Of a stretch of 64,000 nucleotides of DNA, positions 44,661-56,326 are shown in pieces. The DNA is from Berberis thunbergii (taxonomy: Eukaryota; Streptophyta; Magnoliopsida; Ranunculales; Berberidaceae). The position numbers and the translations under genes were made by a program. The notes beneath the pieces are model-generated. The model was not told the DNA's origin. It saw nothing but the letters and a program-made list of their open reading frames with translations, and searched no databases. Within the stretch, counting starts at the first letter, position 1. Every line of letters starts with the position of its first letter. The stretch spans positions 174,364 through 238,363 of the forward strand of contig QNQO01008283.1 of assembly GCA_003290165.1 (NCBI GenBank), written 5' to 3'.

Positions 44661-47452
44661 GCGGACCACTCGTAAAGCTACTTCCCAATGATGGGTCCGC
44701 GGTGATTGCATGAATTGAGCCAATATATGAACCGAATAACACAACTCAGGACGTGTAATTGTTAGGTAAATCAATCGTCCAACGAGACGACGATACTGCT
44801 CCGGGTTGTCCATGAAAGGGCTGTTATCTAAAGCAAATCCATGATTCTGTTCCAGTGGAACAGTGGCTGGTTTGGCACCCAACTTTCATGTTTCTGCGAC
44901 TATATCCAACGCATATTTGCGTTGAGATAAAAATATCCCTTCGGCACCATGTGCGACTTCAATCCCCAAGAAGTACTTCAATTTACCAAGATCTTTCATG
45001 TGAAAACAAGCATTGAGATATTTCTTAAATCGAGCCAACATTCCCAAATCATCTCCTGCTATAATCAAATCATCAACATACACAAGAACAACCAGAATAG
45101 CACCATGTCGTTTAAGAATAATCAGAATATGACAACAGGAATCCATAAGTTTTTAATGCAAATGAGAGTTTAGCAAACCAATTTCGGGGTGCCTGCTGCA
45201 AACCATAAAGAGATTTCCGTAGACGGCACACTTTCCCAAGAAATGAGCCAGAAAAACCAGGGGGTGGCCGCATATGAACTTCTTCGTTAAGGTCCCCATG
45301 TAAAAATGCATTACGAACATCCCTTTGATGTAAAGCCCAATTCTTTTCGGTGACCACTGCTAACAGAACTCTTACTGTAGCCATTTTAGCAATAGGAGCA
45401 AATGTTTCATTGTAATCGATCCCTGCTTTCTGATTGTTCCCAAGCGTCACCAGGTGTGCCTTATGACGCTCAATTGAGCCATCGCAATTGTACTTTGTTT
45501 TGTAAACCCATTTGCAACCGATGGGTTTCTTCTCAGAAGGCAAATTCTCCACAGTCCACGTCCCATTATCTTCGAGGGCCTTTATTTCTTCTTGCATAGC
45601 AGTGCGCTATGTGTCATGTTTGACAACCTCAGAAAAACGTGTAGGCTCAGTCTCGGCTGTAATAGCTGCCAAAAAATGACGATGTGGTGCAGAAAAGATA
45701 TTACAACTTACATAATTAGTTATGGGATAGGGAGTACCTGAGGACAACGGAGGGGTAGGATTTGGTGTGACGGGATCGGGGCATCGAGCAGTGTGACATA
45801 CATAGTCCTGTAAACGGCTCGGAGGACTCCATGTACGTTGTGTACGACCTTTTGTAGCACTAGAAGCAATGGACATGGATTCAACAATACCAACACTCCC
45901 CCTGTCGCTAGGCTTCTGCGACTCATCATCTATACCCAACTGTAACGGCGTTGGATCCATGGAATTTTCATCACCAACGGCATCCTCAACTAGGAACTCG
46001 TTGCTTGTGGCAATAATAGGATCAGTATGGGGTTTTTGAAATGAAAACTCCCCCTCACTAAAAACAACATCACGAGAAACAAAGAACTCATTTGTCTCCA
46101 AATCATACAATTTCCATCCCTTTTTTCCATACGGATAACCCACAAAAGCACATTTACGACTTCTAGATGCAAATTTATCACTTTCCCGGACTCGAGCAAA
46201 GCACAAGCACCCAAATGTACGAAATGTTGTCATAAGATGAAGCATTATTAAATAGAACTTCATAAGGGGTTTTCCTACCCAAAACAGAGAAGAGTGTCTT
46301 ATTAATCAAATACCCAGCGACCAACACACATTCTCCCCAAAATTGAATGGGAAGACTAGCCTGAAAACGCCAGGCACGAGCCACATCAAGATATGACAAT
46401 GTTTTCTTTCTACTCTACCATTTTGTTGAGGAGTCCCAACACAAGATGTTTGAAATTCAATTTATTTTTCAACAAAGAAAGAATTTAGTGAAGTAAATTC
46501 AGTCCCATTATCACTCATCAATATTTTCACTTCTTTACCAAACTGTCTACTAAGCATAATACAAAATTCTTCAAAATATTATACACTTCAGATTTCTCAA
46601 TGAGCAAATAAATCCACACTGCTCTAGTAAAATCATTCACGATGGTTAAGAAATAAACTGCTCCACAAGAGGACGAGACACGATAAGGCCCCCATAAATC
46701 ACAATGAATCAGGGAAAAAGATTCATTTGCATTTTGACTACTTTGTTCAAAGACATCTCTAGTTTGTTTTGCACGCAGACAAATTTCACAAGCTTTATTT
46801 TCCGAATCAACAATACCTGAATTAAAATGTGGTAGAGTTCCTATAATACGATAAGACAGATGTCCCATACGACGATGCCACAGCTCAACATCATTCTTGC
46901 ATTTCACCTTGTGCGCGCGCGCCAGTGTCACACCCCGCAAGACATAGATCCCGTTATGTTGTTCACCCACACTAATCAAGGTCCTCGAGGTACGGTCCTG
47001 TATCACACACAACTTATTAGTAAGAGTGATTATAAAGTTTGCTTCACAAAGTAATTTACTAGCAGACAACAAATTGCAATTCAACTGTGGAACAAATAGA
47101 ACATGTGACAATTTCAATTTATCTCCAATAACCAATGTTCATTCTTTCGTTACCATTGTTTCATCTTCATTCGGTAGTCCCACGGGACATGGAGCCACTT
47201 CGCAAACATCAACAAGAAGATCAATTCATCCGGTCATATGTTGCGAAGCTCCGGAGTCAAGAATCCACTATTGTTCAGAGATCTTACCAGTCAGCTTTTC
47301 TGTGAGAGTGATCTTTTGGGCGTTCAGCATCGCACAAGCGTTGTCCATTGATCTTTGGTAAGGCATGGAAGGCATGCACGATCTGCCGAGGTTAATGTAT
47401 ACGGCGTGATTGCATCATTCTTGCTCTTGCCATTGTTACCTCCTCCGACCAT
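44661..47452 (-). pseudogene. Copia-2 truncated gag plus protease, integrase, reverse transcriptase and start of RNase H
   Basis: Gag ATG at 47452 (MVGGGNNGKS) runs about 25 residues to TPYTLTSAD. After a large internal deletion the protease follows with WILDSGASQHMTG (about 47235). The GAG-pre-integrase motif is LWHRRMGHLS. Integrase has CEICLRAKQ, HCDLWGPYR and NDFTRAVW at 46527-47135. A further block at 45607-46263 has [16 protein letters not shown]. Reverse transcriptase at 45597-44886 has [15 protein letters not shown] and LVYVDDLIIAG. RNase H begins at 44882 with KPATVPLEQNHG and RLVGRLIYL, and is cut by CACTA-1 at 44657. Several stops and frameshifts. Stops around the protease again look like former CGA or CAG codons. 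Confidence 0.93.
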
Positions 47453-47511
47453 GGTGATTCACAGAAGTTTCGATTTTTATTTATTTATTTATTTTTAGAG
47501 GAATTTCGATT
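47453..47511 (-). other. Copia-2 short leader
   Basis: Only about 60 bp between PBS and gag start, with a TTTA repeat (47476-47496). Much shorter than the Copia-1 leader. Confidence 0.6.
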
Positions 47512-47523
47512 GCTTTGATACCA
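47512..47523 (-). other. Copia-2 primer-binding site
   Basis: Minus-strand TGGTATCAAAGC, one base off the standard initiator tRNA-Met complement, lies 3 bp from the 5' LTR. Confidence 0.9.
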
Positions 47524-47526
47524 TGA

Positions 47527-47705
47527 TGATTTTTGGCATCCAAAATTTTTGTTTTTCATTGATCTCTCAAAACTATCAAAAGCTAAAATCAAGGAAGTTA
47601 ACCCAAAATAAAGACTAAGTATAAGGAGAGAAAATCTCCAACAAAAGGAAAGATCTTAACTACAATTTTCCTAGCCCAAAAATACTGCACCGCATCTCGC
47701 CAACA
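47527..47705 (-). repeat. Copia-2 5' LTR
   Basis: Matches 33148-33340 with indels. Followed by target duplication ATTGC at 47706-47710. Confidence 0.95.
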
Positions 47706-47710
47706 ATTGC

Positions 47711-48900
47711 CTTTAAGTTGCTCGAGGCGAATTGAAAGTTAACGGGTAAGATATTATTACATTTTTTTATTTTATTGTTAATAACAATTATAATTCTTCA
47801 ATTATATATAGTGATATGCATATTGTTATTTAATTTGCTAAAATATCCTTGGTCGATATATCAATGTGATAATAGCATTGAAGCGAATACTTGAGAAAAC
47901 TTTGTTTATAGACAAAACACGCGTAATTACATGAAACTTATCCAACAAAGACATGATGAATACATATTTTGAGCGTCAAACAGCAGCAACACTAGACTAG
48001 ATGACTAGTATAAACTGGACTGGTCTGTCAATTCTGAAGATGCACTTTGAAAATATTTTCCGACTTGTCAATGCAGAAGTTTGTTCAAACACATGGCCAG
48101 AATGCGCATCCTCCTTTCAATTAAAGTTAAAGGTCATAAAGTGAATTTTGTCACGTCATAATAATTTGGCGCGCAGATCCACATCAACAACCGAGTGTGT
48201 GAATTGAATGAACAGCGCCGGCCCTCAAAACTGCGATTACATTTGAATAGTATTCTCAACTGTTGACTCAAAAAAATGCTTCTCTTTGTTATTATATCAA
48301 AAATTCTAGCCAGCTTTGATTGAGTTTTTTACACCTTAAACTACATGAGTTTATCATCTACGTCCTCCCTTTTCATTTTTGTACTACATCTTCTTCTTTC
48401 GTCTCTCGTTTTTCTCAATATTTGTTTACGATGATGATACAGAAAGTAATACTCCCCTAATTATAAATTCCAACCCGCATTACCATCCAATTTCTCCGGT
48501 TCCCTCTTGAACAATGAAGAACAAAGCAAAGTCAGTACATGGAAATAATACACATTGGTATTCCAACAACATTTTTTTATAATAGGATAGTTTAATCTAT
48601 TTTATTTTCACTCGTATGCTCCTAAATATTCCAACACTAATGTCTTTCATCATTGCTTACTAGCTACAAAAATGGAACCTCGGTGATCTGCTAACTTTTT
48701 AAATCATTTCCCCTCAATCAGGAGGCGATCTAATCATCCAAACTCAAAACCAAAATGAAATAAATCAATCATGCAAGTTCCTTGCGTGCCCTTTTGACTC
48801 ACCAAACCAAACATTATTGCCCAAAACATATTAACAAGACAATGAAATCACTATATATAAAACCCTAATCAAACACCAAGTCAAAGACTTCAAACCTTGA
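47711..48900. other. Intergenic stretch upstream of the NAC gene
   Basis: No ORF or repeat with support. It probably includes distal promoter sequence of the NAC gene. Confidence 0.5.
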
Positions 48901-48939
48901 CCAAACCCCCATGACCACATTTTCTACAACTCCAAACAA

Positions 48940-49318
48940 CACGTGTACCAAATTTAGACCTTATAAACCCCAAAGTCCAAACTTAGCACCAAAAAAAAAA
49001 AAGTGTTTGATTGAGTGAAAGAAACCACCCTAAACACTACTTCAACACACAATTCCACTTTTGGACAACTATTTGCACCCCAACAATTTCCCTTTCAACC
49101 TCCCTTTTGGCGCCACCTAACTATCCTCGACGTGTTAGCACATGACATGAGCAAGAGCAAATATCACTTGTCACGTGTGGAAATCAAATTCCCCATACGT
49201 ACCCTTCTAGAAACCTAATGAACCGGGTGTCAGATTGTAGTAGCTTACTCGGCATGTTTTCCTCTGTGATTGCATCAGTTGTTCATGCACCGAAACCGAA
49301 CTTCCGGATAAGGTCGGC
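48940..49318 (+). promoter_or_regulatory. NAC promoter: cluster of ABRE/G-box and DRE cores
   Basis: CACGTGT at 48940-48946 and CACGTGTGG at 49172-49180 are ABRE/G-box cores. ACGTGT at 49130-49135 is a further ABRE core. GTCGGC at 49313-49318 is the DRE/CRT core GCCGAC on the minus strand. ABA and drought induction is known for RD26-type NAC genes, so the cluster fits; binding is inferred only. Confidence 0.5.
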
Positions 49319-49423
49319 CGCAAGATAAACAAGAACCTCTTGGGGGCACGCGTCGAGCTATCGATGTGTGGGGACCAGTGATGAAGTGGAGTGTAGACAA
49401 GGACGACCGTACTTATCTCTCTC

Positions 49424-49430
49424 TATATAA
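49424..49430 (+). promoter_or_regulatory. NAC gene TATA box
   Basis: TATATAA after a CT-rich stretch, 107 bp before the ATG. Good position for the core promoter of a gene with a leader of about 80 nt. Confidence 0.65.
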
Positions 49431-49536
49431 ACAACCGCCACCATATCATTTTAAAAAGAACAAAAGAAAATCAAAATTTTTACTTTCCTGCATCTTCTCC
49501 CCCATTTTTTCTGAGGAATTCAATTAAACCAAGAAG

Positions 49537-50734
49537 ATGGTGGTGTCAAACGCAGACCCTGTTTCTCAGCTAGCCTTACCACCGGGTTTCAGATTTTACC
49601 CCACAGATGAAGAGCTTTTGGTGCAATATCTATGTCGAAAAGTTGCAGGACACCAATTTTCGCTGCAGATCATTGGCGAAGTCGATCTATACAAATTCGA
49701 TCCATGGGTTCTTCCAAGTAAGTATTAAATTCATAATTCTGATATATATATATATATATTAATTTTCTGTGATTTTTAGAAAAATTGACAAAAATGAGGT
49801 TATGGGGTTTGTAGGTAAGGCGATTTTTGGAGAAAAAGAGTGGTATTTTTTACTCCAAGGGATCGAAAATACCCGAACGGATCGAGACCGAATAGAGTAG
49901 CTGGGTCCGGGTATTGGAAAGCAACTGGAACTGATAAGGTTATTACTAATAGAGGAAGAAAAATTGGGATTAAGAAGGCCTTGGTGTTTTATGTTGGGAA
50001 AGCACCTAAAGGAATGAAGACTAATTGGATCATGCATGAGTATAGACTCTCAGAATCTACAAGGAAGAGTGGAAGCTCAAGAGTAAGTCCTTGATTCAAT
50101 GATATAGCCTTGATTTCATTTATATAAGTAGATTTTATTTTTATTTTTTCTCTTACTAACGTAGGATCAAACAACCACAGCCTAATTTAATATTTTGTTG
50201 CAATGTTTTATGCAGTTGGATGAGTGGGTTTTGTGTCGGATCTACAAGAAGAATTCCGGAGCCGGAGTTGGAACTCTGACACCCGAAATCAGTGTAGGCA
50301 ACAAAGAAGTTAGTAACAGTTCTTCATCATCTTCATCACACTTGGACGATGTTCTTGAATCACTGCCAAAAATAGATGACCGGTCATTCATGCTTCCACG
50401 TGTCAACTCTCTCAAGACATTCGATTGGGCTAGTTTAGCTACAATGACCGCTTTGCCAGGACCAACATCGAACGGTCAGAATAAATCAAGATGTCCAAAT
50501 GACGTGTACTGCCCTTCCATCCCACCGTTGTGCCACGTGGACTCACCGTCTGAGAAGCTCGGTAGCTCGATAGAGGAGGAGGTAGAAAGCGGGTTCGGGT
50601 CACAACGGGTTGATAATTCGGGTTGGCTTCAGCAGACAAATGGGTTGGCTCAACCGTTCTGTGACTCGCTTGATCCGTTCGGGTTGCGGTATTTGACGAA
50701 CCCGGTTTCAGGAAGATTCGGGTTTGGACAGTAG
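49537..50734 (+). CDS. NAC072-like: NAC-domain transcription factor, RD26/ANAC072-like, with an apparent 1-bp frameshift
   Basis: Three exons: 49537-49717, 49815-50082 and 50216-50734, with GT-AG introns at the usual NAC positions. The NAC domain starts [20 protein letters not shown] and includes [80 protein letters not shown] and [11 protein letters not shown]. The C-terminal half is Ser/acid-rich, as in activation domains, and ends RFGFGQ. About 322 residues would be made. These factors bind CACG-core sites and act in ABA and drought responses. In exon 2 the T run at 49846-49851 has six T where the frame needs seven: read literally, translation leaves frame after EKEWYF and stops about 18 codons later. 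Downstream frame and splice phases agree only if one base is restored. Either a recent loss of function or a homopolymer sequencing error; the otherwise clean gene favours error. Confidence 0.92.
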
Positions 50735-51416
50735 ACAAGTGTAGAAGAGAATGGATGAATGGTGTAGTTGTAAATATGTGGGATTTTGGGGGAAAAAAGA
50801 GGGATGTGCGTGGGTAGCGAAAAAGAGAGGTTTAAAGACTGTAGATGAAGATTCAAATCAAATACAAAGGGTTTCTTCATGTAGAAAATGAAGTTTGGGT
50901 CATTTGATTCATGAAATGCCTATACAAGACTTCAAAACTTCTCCCCAACACAAGACTGCTATTCAGTCACTATTAGCATTATTATTTGTTTCCTTTTGTT
51001 TGTGGAATTTATCGCATAGATGCACTCAAAATTTCTTGAATTCTTTCTTTAATTTGGTGTGGAGTTCATGGTAGAAACTTCATCTACACTCTCGATGTCA
51101 ACAACTTACAACAGTCTGAATATGCAACAGGTTGATTTTGGTGGTTATTGACATTTGTGTTTGAACATTTAGCTTCATTTTCGGAAGAGCTTACTTTAAT
51201 TATTGACCACGTGGCTCAATCAAAATGCAAAATATATAAATAAATAATTCAATTACCATAAATGGTTTAACATGTTATTATTGGCGGCCTTTGTCGAAGA
51301 TGCATGAACATTGTGGAAGTGGGGTGCTTCACGAAAAAGTTAATATTTTTGCATTTTTTGAGCAATCACATTGCAAAATTGTGCCTGGTGGCGTGAGTTA
51401 AGTGAGAATGAAATAA

Positions 51417-51419
<3 letters not shown>
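50735..51419. other. NAC 3' flank
   Basis: 3' UTR and intergenic sequence. Several AT-rich stretches could serve for polyadenylation. No other gene. Confidence 0.5.

Positions 51420-51461
<42 letters not shown>
51420..51461. repeat. (AT)n microsatellite
   Basis: About 21 AT units. Confidence 0.95.
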
Positions 51462-51462
<1 letters not shown>

Positions 51463-51642
51463 CCATAAATTGCATGCCTAATTGGTACGCGTGGTATCTC
51501 CTTTGTGGTTTGGGGGGCCACGTATTATTGACTTGTGAGACGATTACATTTAAAAAGAGAATTGATATTGCATTTTTAACAAGAAATACAGGTCCATCTG
51601 GAATAGAGTTGGAGATGATCTATTAAATTACTCAAATATTGT

Positions 51643-52424
51643 CAGGGGCGAATTTAGGATTACATTCAAAGGGAGGCAAACAATACACAACTATTTTACT
51701 ATACAATTAGACAAATATACATGGCATGATTAATTCGACTATAGCTAGCAAATGAAGAGCTTACCTTTTTGAATTGGAGAAAACAGAATTAAGCATAGTG
51801 GTATAAGATGAGAGTTGGGGAGAAACATATCTCTGCTATCTTTCTAACTTTTTGGCGTTTATGCAAACATAACAATACAATCTAAGTCCAAGTAGTATTA
51901 GCAGCAGTAGCCTAGGTAGTGTCTATTATCTGGACTAGACTGAATGAAGAGCTTTCTCATTTTAGGCTAGCTCGAACGAAGCAGACAAACAACAACTTTT
52001 GAAATCTTAAATTTATAATTGTTTAATCTAAAATAAAGAGATTAAATAGATAGAAATAAAAAAAAAATCTTTGAAATGTATAATTTTCCTTTCCCCAATC
52101 CCCAACTCAATTAATGGTGGGAATTAAAATAAAGAGAAATTAAAAAAAGAAAAAGAGAGATGGTGGGTGAATAGATGAGAATTAGAAAGGAGAGAGAAAG
52201 ATATGAAGTAGGATTGAGATTGGTGAATTTAGAGTTTAAAAAATAAAAAACAATACCCTTTATTTTAAAATGATCTGGAGGTAATAGTCAAGATTGTATA
52301 TAAAGAGGGTCAATCTAAAAATTTAAAGGGAGGCAAGATATAACATACAAGTGACTTAATGAGATTTTTCAAAAATATAAGGGGGTCAATTGACCCCCTT
52401 ATCCAACACATACATCCGCCACTG
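51643..52424. mobile_element. Non-autonomous hAT element (782 bp)
   Basis: Flanked by a perfect 8-bp target duplication AATATTGT (51635-51642 and 52425-52432), the hallmark of hAT transposons. Ends are CAGGGGCGAATTTAGGAT and, on the opposite strand, CAGTGGCGGATGTATG, matching the hAT-type CAGKGGCG start. A palindrome GGGGGTCAATTGACCCCC lies near the right end (52381-52398). No ORF, so it relies on transposase from elsewhere. Confidence 0.88.
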
Positions 52425-52432
52425 AATATTGT

Positions 52433-52917
52433 TGAGTTCACGTTAATGACTGGTTAAAAATATTTTTTCAATTTTATTTTATTTTATCATGAGTTAAACC
52501 ACATTAAGCTTATCTCCCTAAAATTTTATCAAACCCTAAAATGTCTTATCTCATAGAAAGTATTCTCTCACCTAATGTGGACAATAATTACTATTCAACA
52601 ATTGTATATGGTACAGATAAAAAATGATGGGTAGCAGATGATTTATTCTCTTCATCGCAGTTGGCATTTTTGGACACTATTGGTGAACTTCCCATAAAAG
52701 GCTAAAAGGCAAAACCAAGATGGAGAATGACAAACAAGGTGTCACAGTGTTGAGCATGAACTTTGGAACGCCTTTCCCCACTTCCAAACTTCTAAATCGT
52801 TGTGCGTAATTCTCCTATATGTCAATAAGGTTATCGTCAGTTTGTTTAAGAAGCATGAAGAAAAATAGGCAAAACATTCCCATTTCAGAGCATTATTAGG
52901 AAACAGAAAATGAAAAT
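52433..52917. other. Intergenic stretch without recognised features
   Basis: No convincing ORF or repeat. Confidence 0.5.
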
Positions 52918-53319
52918 TTAGCAGAAGTTCCAACTGATCTTGGGATGCCTCTGCAAATAAGAGGAACTGCTCGCTAGGCCATTCTCTTCTCTGTCAAACT
53001 GTTCTGAGTAACTAGAAGGTGAAGGAGACCAAACTGGAACAACACCCCCATCTCTTTTCCTTCTGCCACTGCTTGATGACTCTGCTGCATCATCTGCATT
53101 TCTTAAGCCTAAAGAAATATTAAACCGGGACTGATTCTCATTTCTAAAAGCTTGCAGGTTGCCATGCTTCAATATATCTCTCCTTGCTTCTTAACCGACA
53201 TTAACTGTTGGAGAAGAAGTTTTGGTCTGGAAGGAGATGGAGACAGATCTGGTTTGCCTCGAGATCACGAGGGAGAGTTCTCTTTCCCGTGATGAGAGGG
53301 TTTGTGAGGAAGATCTCAT
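52918..53319 (-). pseudogene. Broken or partial gene, unrecognised Ser-rich protein
   Basis: On the minus strand one frame runs from ATG 53319 (MRSSSQTLSSRERELSLVIS) through an in-frame TAA at 53191-53193 to the stop at 52918. The second half reads ILKHGNLQAFRNENQSRF, then GLRNADDAAESSSSGRRKR and EQFDREENGLASSSSYLQRH. Composition (Ser, Arg, charged) looks like real plant protein rather than a random ORF, and both halves share one frame, so a nonsense mutation in a short single-exon gene is one reading. An unseen intron around 53190 is another. No family recognised. Confidence 0.4.
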
Positions 53320-53399
53320 GGTGAGAAGAGAGTTTGCAGAGAGAGAGACGGAGTTGTGTGGAAGAAGAGAAAACATTGCAAATCAAACACCAACCAATG

Positions 53400-54149
53400 G
53401 TAAGGACAAAAGGATCTAAAAATAATTTAATGATTCAGATTAGACTCAAATAATTTTCAAAATGAAGGCAAAATTCTAATAAATATAAATTAATAAATTA
53501 ATGAGTGCTAAAATAAAAAATAAAAAAAATCCAAAAATAATTTAGGACGGATTAGGGATAAGACAAACATAGCTTTTCCAATTTATGTGAAGTCACAAAT
53601 AATTACAAGAAAATATAAATAAACTCCTAAAAGGAATTGTTTTGACAATGAGAACTAAATAATTTGGGTAATCTTTATCTCAAAGATTTTTCTTTAATGT
53701 TATGTATTTTGACTATTTATTTCAGTCTTTTCATTGGTTTTCATGAGGTGTCGTTTTTCAAAGTAAATCGTATTGTAAATGTAAAGGTGGTATTAATTAT
53801 TCTCAATTACGAAACTGACATTGTCAATCTTTTCAAAACGCATCTATGCCAGATTATACTCTTGCCAAACTTATCATAGATGTCACTAATATAGCCTAGC
53901 CTCCATTTTACCTACTAATTCGCTATAACCCTCAGTAACAGTCAATTTTAGTCAACTACTTTGATCAACCTTGATTATTTCTATTTTTATAAACTCAATA
54001 ATGCCCTTTATTTGGAAGCCGTGTGTTGCACATCTTAAGTCCAGAATCTACAAAACTCAAAGTTCAGGGTAAAAGAACAAATCTCTAGTTGATATGATTT
54101 TTAAAATACAACCAAAAATATAAAACATCTGACCACTCTCTATCTCCTT
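53400..54149. other. Intergenic stretch without recognised features
   Basis: AT-rich; only short ORFs without family resemblance. Confidence 0.5.
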
Positions 54150-54281
54150 CATTTCCTTAAACACGCACTCGTACAACTCCATCACAAGATGAAAAACATT
54201 GCTATCCTCATAGGCGTCTTCAAGCTTACAATATAATGTATGTTCGGATGAGGAGTCAATTTCTTCATGGATTAGACACAA
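54150..54281 (-). pseudogene. Protein-kinase scrap (CDPK-like)
   Basis: The minus-strand frame gives LEDAYEDSNVFHLVMELYEC, which matches the hinge region of calcium-dependent protein kinases (L-x-D-x-YED-x-x-x-VHLVMELC). Neither the ATP loop nor the catalytic HRD is present. It is a short relic or captured fragment. Confidence 0.45.
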
Positions 54282-55019
54282 AGCTTGACCCTTGCACTAC
54301 CATTAGATCCACAGTCAATATAATAATTCTTGTAAAATGGGTTCAGCATCCTTCTCCACTTCTTTTCTGCCGAACTTTCGAAATGGGCCATACAACAATT
54401 ACCTATCGATCAAAGCTTCAAACTCCTCAATTATCTGATGTAGATATATACTTTCAAATCCAGAACCGACAAAAACACCCAACCTCAAACTCCACTCCAA
54501 TATTAAAGATTACTTTTCTTCCCTTGATTTGCACTTTTATTTTTAAGTATCTAAACAAGAATCCCAATTGGAATCCAACCCAAAAATGGATCAAAAATCA
54601 AAACTTTCGGAACCCAAAAATTAGGGAAATGGTGAACTTTGAAAGGAAGAAAATGGGTCCGAAGATTGAGAGAAATGAGTGATAGTGAGAGGCGTGAAGT
54701 TTTTGCCTCCAAGTATTTGTTCTTAATAAATATCTCGACTCTAATCCCAGACTCTATCTCGATCGATTGGGTTTTTCCGATTACCAAGTAGTATATACTG
54801 CTAAATTGTTAGGGATTGGGTAGGGACAATTTATGTGATATTTTCTTATATGCATGATGATGGGTTGCGGTGGTTTGATGGAGGAGCTGGGCCTTGTGGA
54901 AATGAAGGAGATGGTGTTCAGATGTTTTGTTTTTATTGCATTTGAAAATCACATCACCTACAGATTTGTAACATTAATCCCTGAACCTTAGATGAGTTTT
55001 GTAGGTTTTGAACCTAGTA
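54282..55019. other. Stretch without recognised features
   Basis: The plus ORF 54236-54682 is open but low in complexity and matches nothing I know. It is not called as a gene. Confidence 0.4.
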
Positions 55020-56326
55020 TGTGCACGACACATAAATTTTGGTTAACAAATTTGGAGTTTTAGATGAGGAAAATTCGGAAGGTTGTGGGGAAGGAATTGA
55101 GGAAAAGCATGAAGATCTCAAGATGGTGGAACATATTTTTCACACGGCTCATGACAATGCCGTAGTTGTTCCAAAATCCACGGAGGAATGCCTTTTGGAG
55201 GCGGGGTACACAGTTTCGGCGATTGCAAATGTTATGGGGAACCAGGAATTGACTTTAAAGCAGGATAATGTTGTAAATTCAGGGGCTATGTTTGCTGTTT
55301 CACCCAAAACTGAGCCGCAACTTCAGGGTGTTGCAGCGACTGCGCAGGGTGCTTCAGCGCACACACCACAGGGTACTCCAGTGACTCCAGTGCACATCCC
55401 ACAGGGTGCTCCACAGGGTGTTATAGTGAATTCAGCGCACACACCACAGGGTGCTCCAGTGCTACAACACACACACCACAGGGCACTCCAGTGACTTTGA
55501 CGAAGGATGGGAATGAAAATGATACGATAAATCAAGATTAGACAGTAGATAATGAAGAGGCTATGCAAGGCAATTCTCCCAAAACCCCAAAGGGATGTTG
55601 TCTCTACTTCCATGGAAAATTTAACTGAAACAAGGTATGAGGTTGGAAGTATGGCGTTCGACATTGAAAATATGGAAAGTCCATTAACCTTGTCTAAGGT
55701 AATTTTTTTTTTTTAAACATTAGAAGATCATGAAAATGGAATTGAAACCAACAATGCAACAAAGGGGGCAATAGAGAAATATGGCGGGAATAGGGTGAAT
55801 CAAAGGTTTTTACAACTAAAAGATATGATGGAAGTGGAATTAACTAAGTTGGGTCAAAAGAACATTGGAAATGAAGGTTAGGCTACCACACCTCAGTTGC
55901 CCAATGGAAACGCTCCTCGAAGATCTACGCGAACAAAGCATGCAAACCCTAAATTCATGGCTTAACCCAAACAGAGAAGTTGTTGCTCTCTGTTTTTGGT
56001 GGGTTCTAATATTGGGCATTGGGAAGAGTTGTAATTGTGTTGCCATAGTGTTGTTTTGGACAGGTTTTGTGCAGTTTGTGTGGTTGTCATTGAGCAGGAA
56101 ATTTGTAGTTGATAAGCTGATTTTGGAAGGCCAGTGAATTTTCAGTGAGCCCCTTTGGCAGTGGAAATGGCTGTAGGTTGTGGCCTTATGGTCTCATGGA
56201 TGTGGTGCGCGATTTTTGTAATCTTTTCGTTTGGTTTTCTGGGCAAAGTCATAAAGTACTCCCGCTAGATGTAACTCTTTTTTAGAAGCAATAAAGGTCT
56301 GAAATTTAAATTTCAAAAAAAAAAAA
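55020..56326 (+). mobile_element. Second ORF1-only LINE-type retrocopy with poly(A)
   Basis: The frame from about 55021 reads VNKFGVLDEENSEG, a segment typical of LINE ORF1 linkers, then acidic and Pro-rich sequence with repeated AHTPQGAPV units (55350-55480). After stops the frame resumes at 55771-55965 with QRFLQLKDMMEVELTKLGQK and the basic end RRSTRTKHANPKFMA. That end parallels RSSRANKANKKYKG of the copy at 23840-24859. AATAAA at 56290-56295 is followed by A12 at 56315-56326. No endonuclease or reverse transcriptase. The 5' border and target duplication were not found. Confidence 0.6.
55345..55490 (+). repeat. Tandem repeat in ORF1 linker
   Basis: Repeats of GCGCACACACCACAGGGTRC and TCCAGTGA encode a degenerate HTPQGAPV motif, about four units. 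Confidence 0.75.

Larger units (their letters stand above)
33148..47705 (-). mobile_element. Copia-2: Ty1-copia element, gag-deleted and split by CACTA-1
   Basis: LTRs at 33148-33340 and 47527-47705 are flanked by ATTGC at 33143-33147 and 47706-47710, a perfect 5-bp target duplication. PBS at 47512-47523 reads TGGTATCAAAGC on the minus strand. The polypurine tract GAGGGGGAG abuts the 3' LTR. Without the 10.8-kb CACTA-1 insertion only about 3.8 kb remains, because most of gag is missing: the first 25 or so Gag residues run straight into the protease region. Integrase, reverse transcriptase (YVDD) and RNase H pieces follow on the minus strand in several frames. It belongs to the same broad copia group as Copia-1 but is a separate family with different LTRs. 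Confidence 0.95.

Noticed and set aside
54236..54682. 148-residue plus-strand ORF
   Set aside because: Open but without family resemblance and rich in Asn/Lys/Ile as expected for AT-rich DNA.
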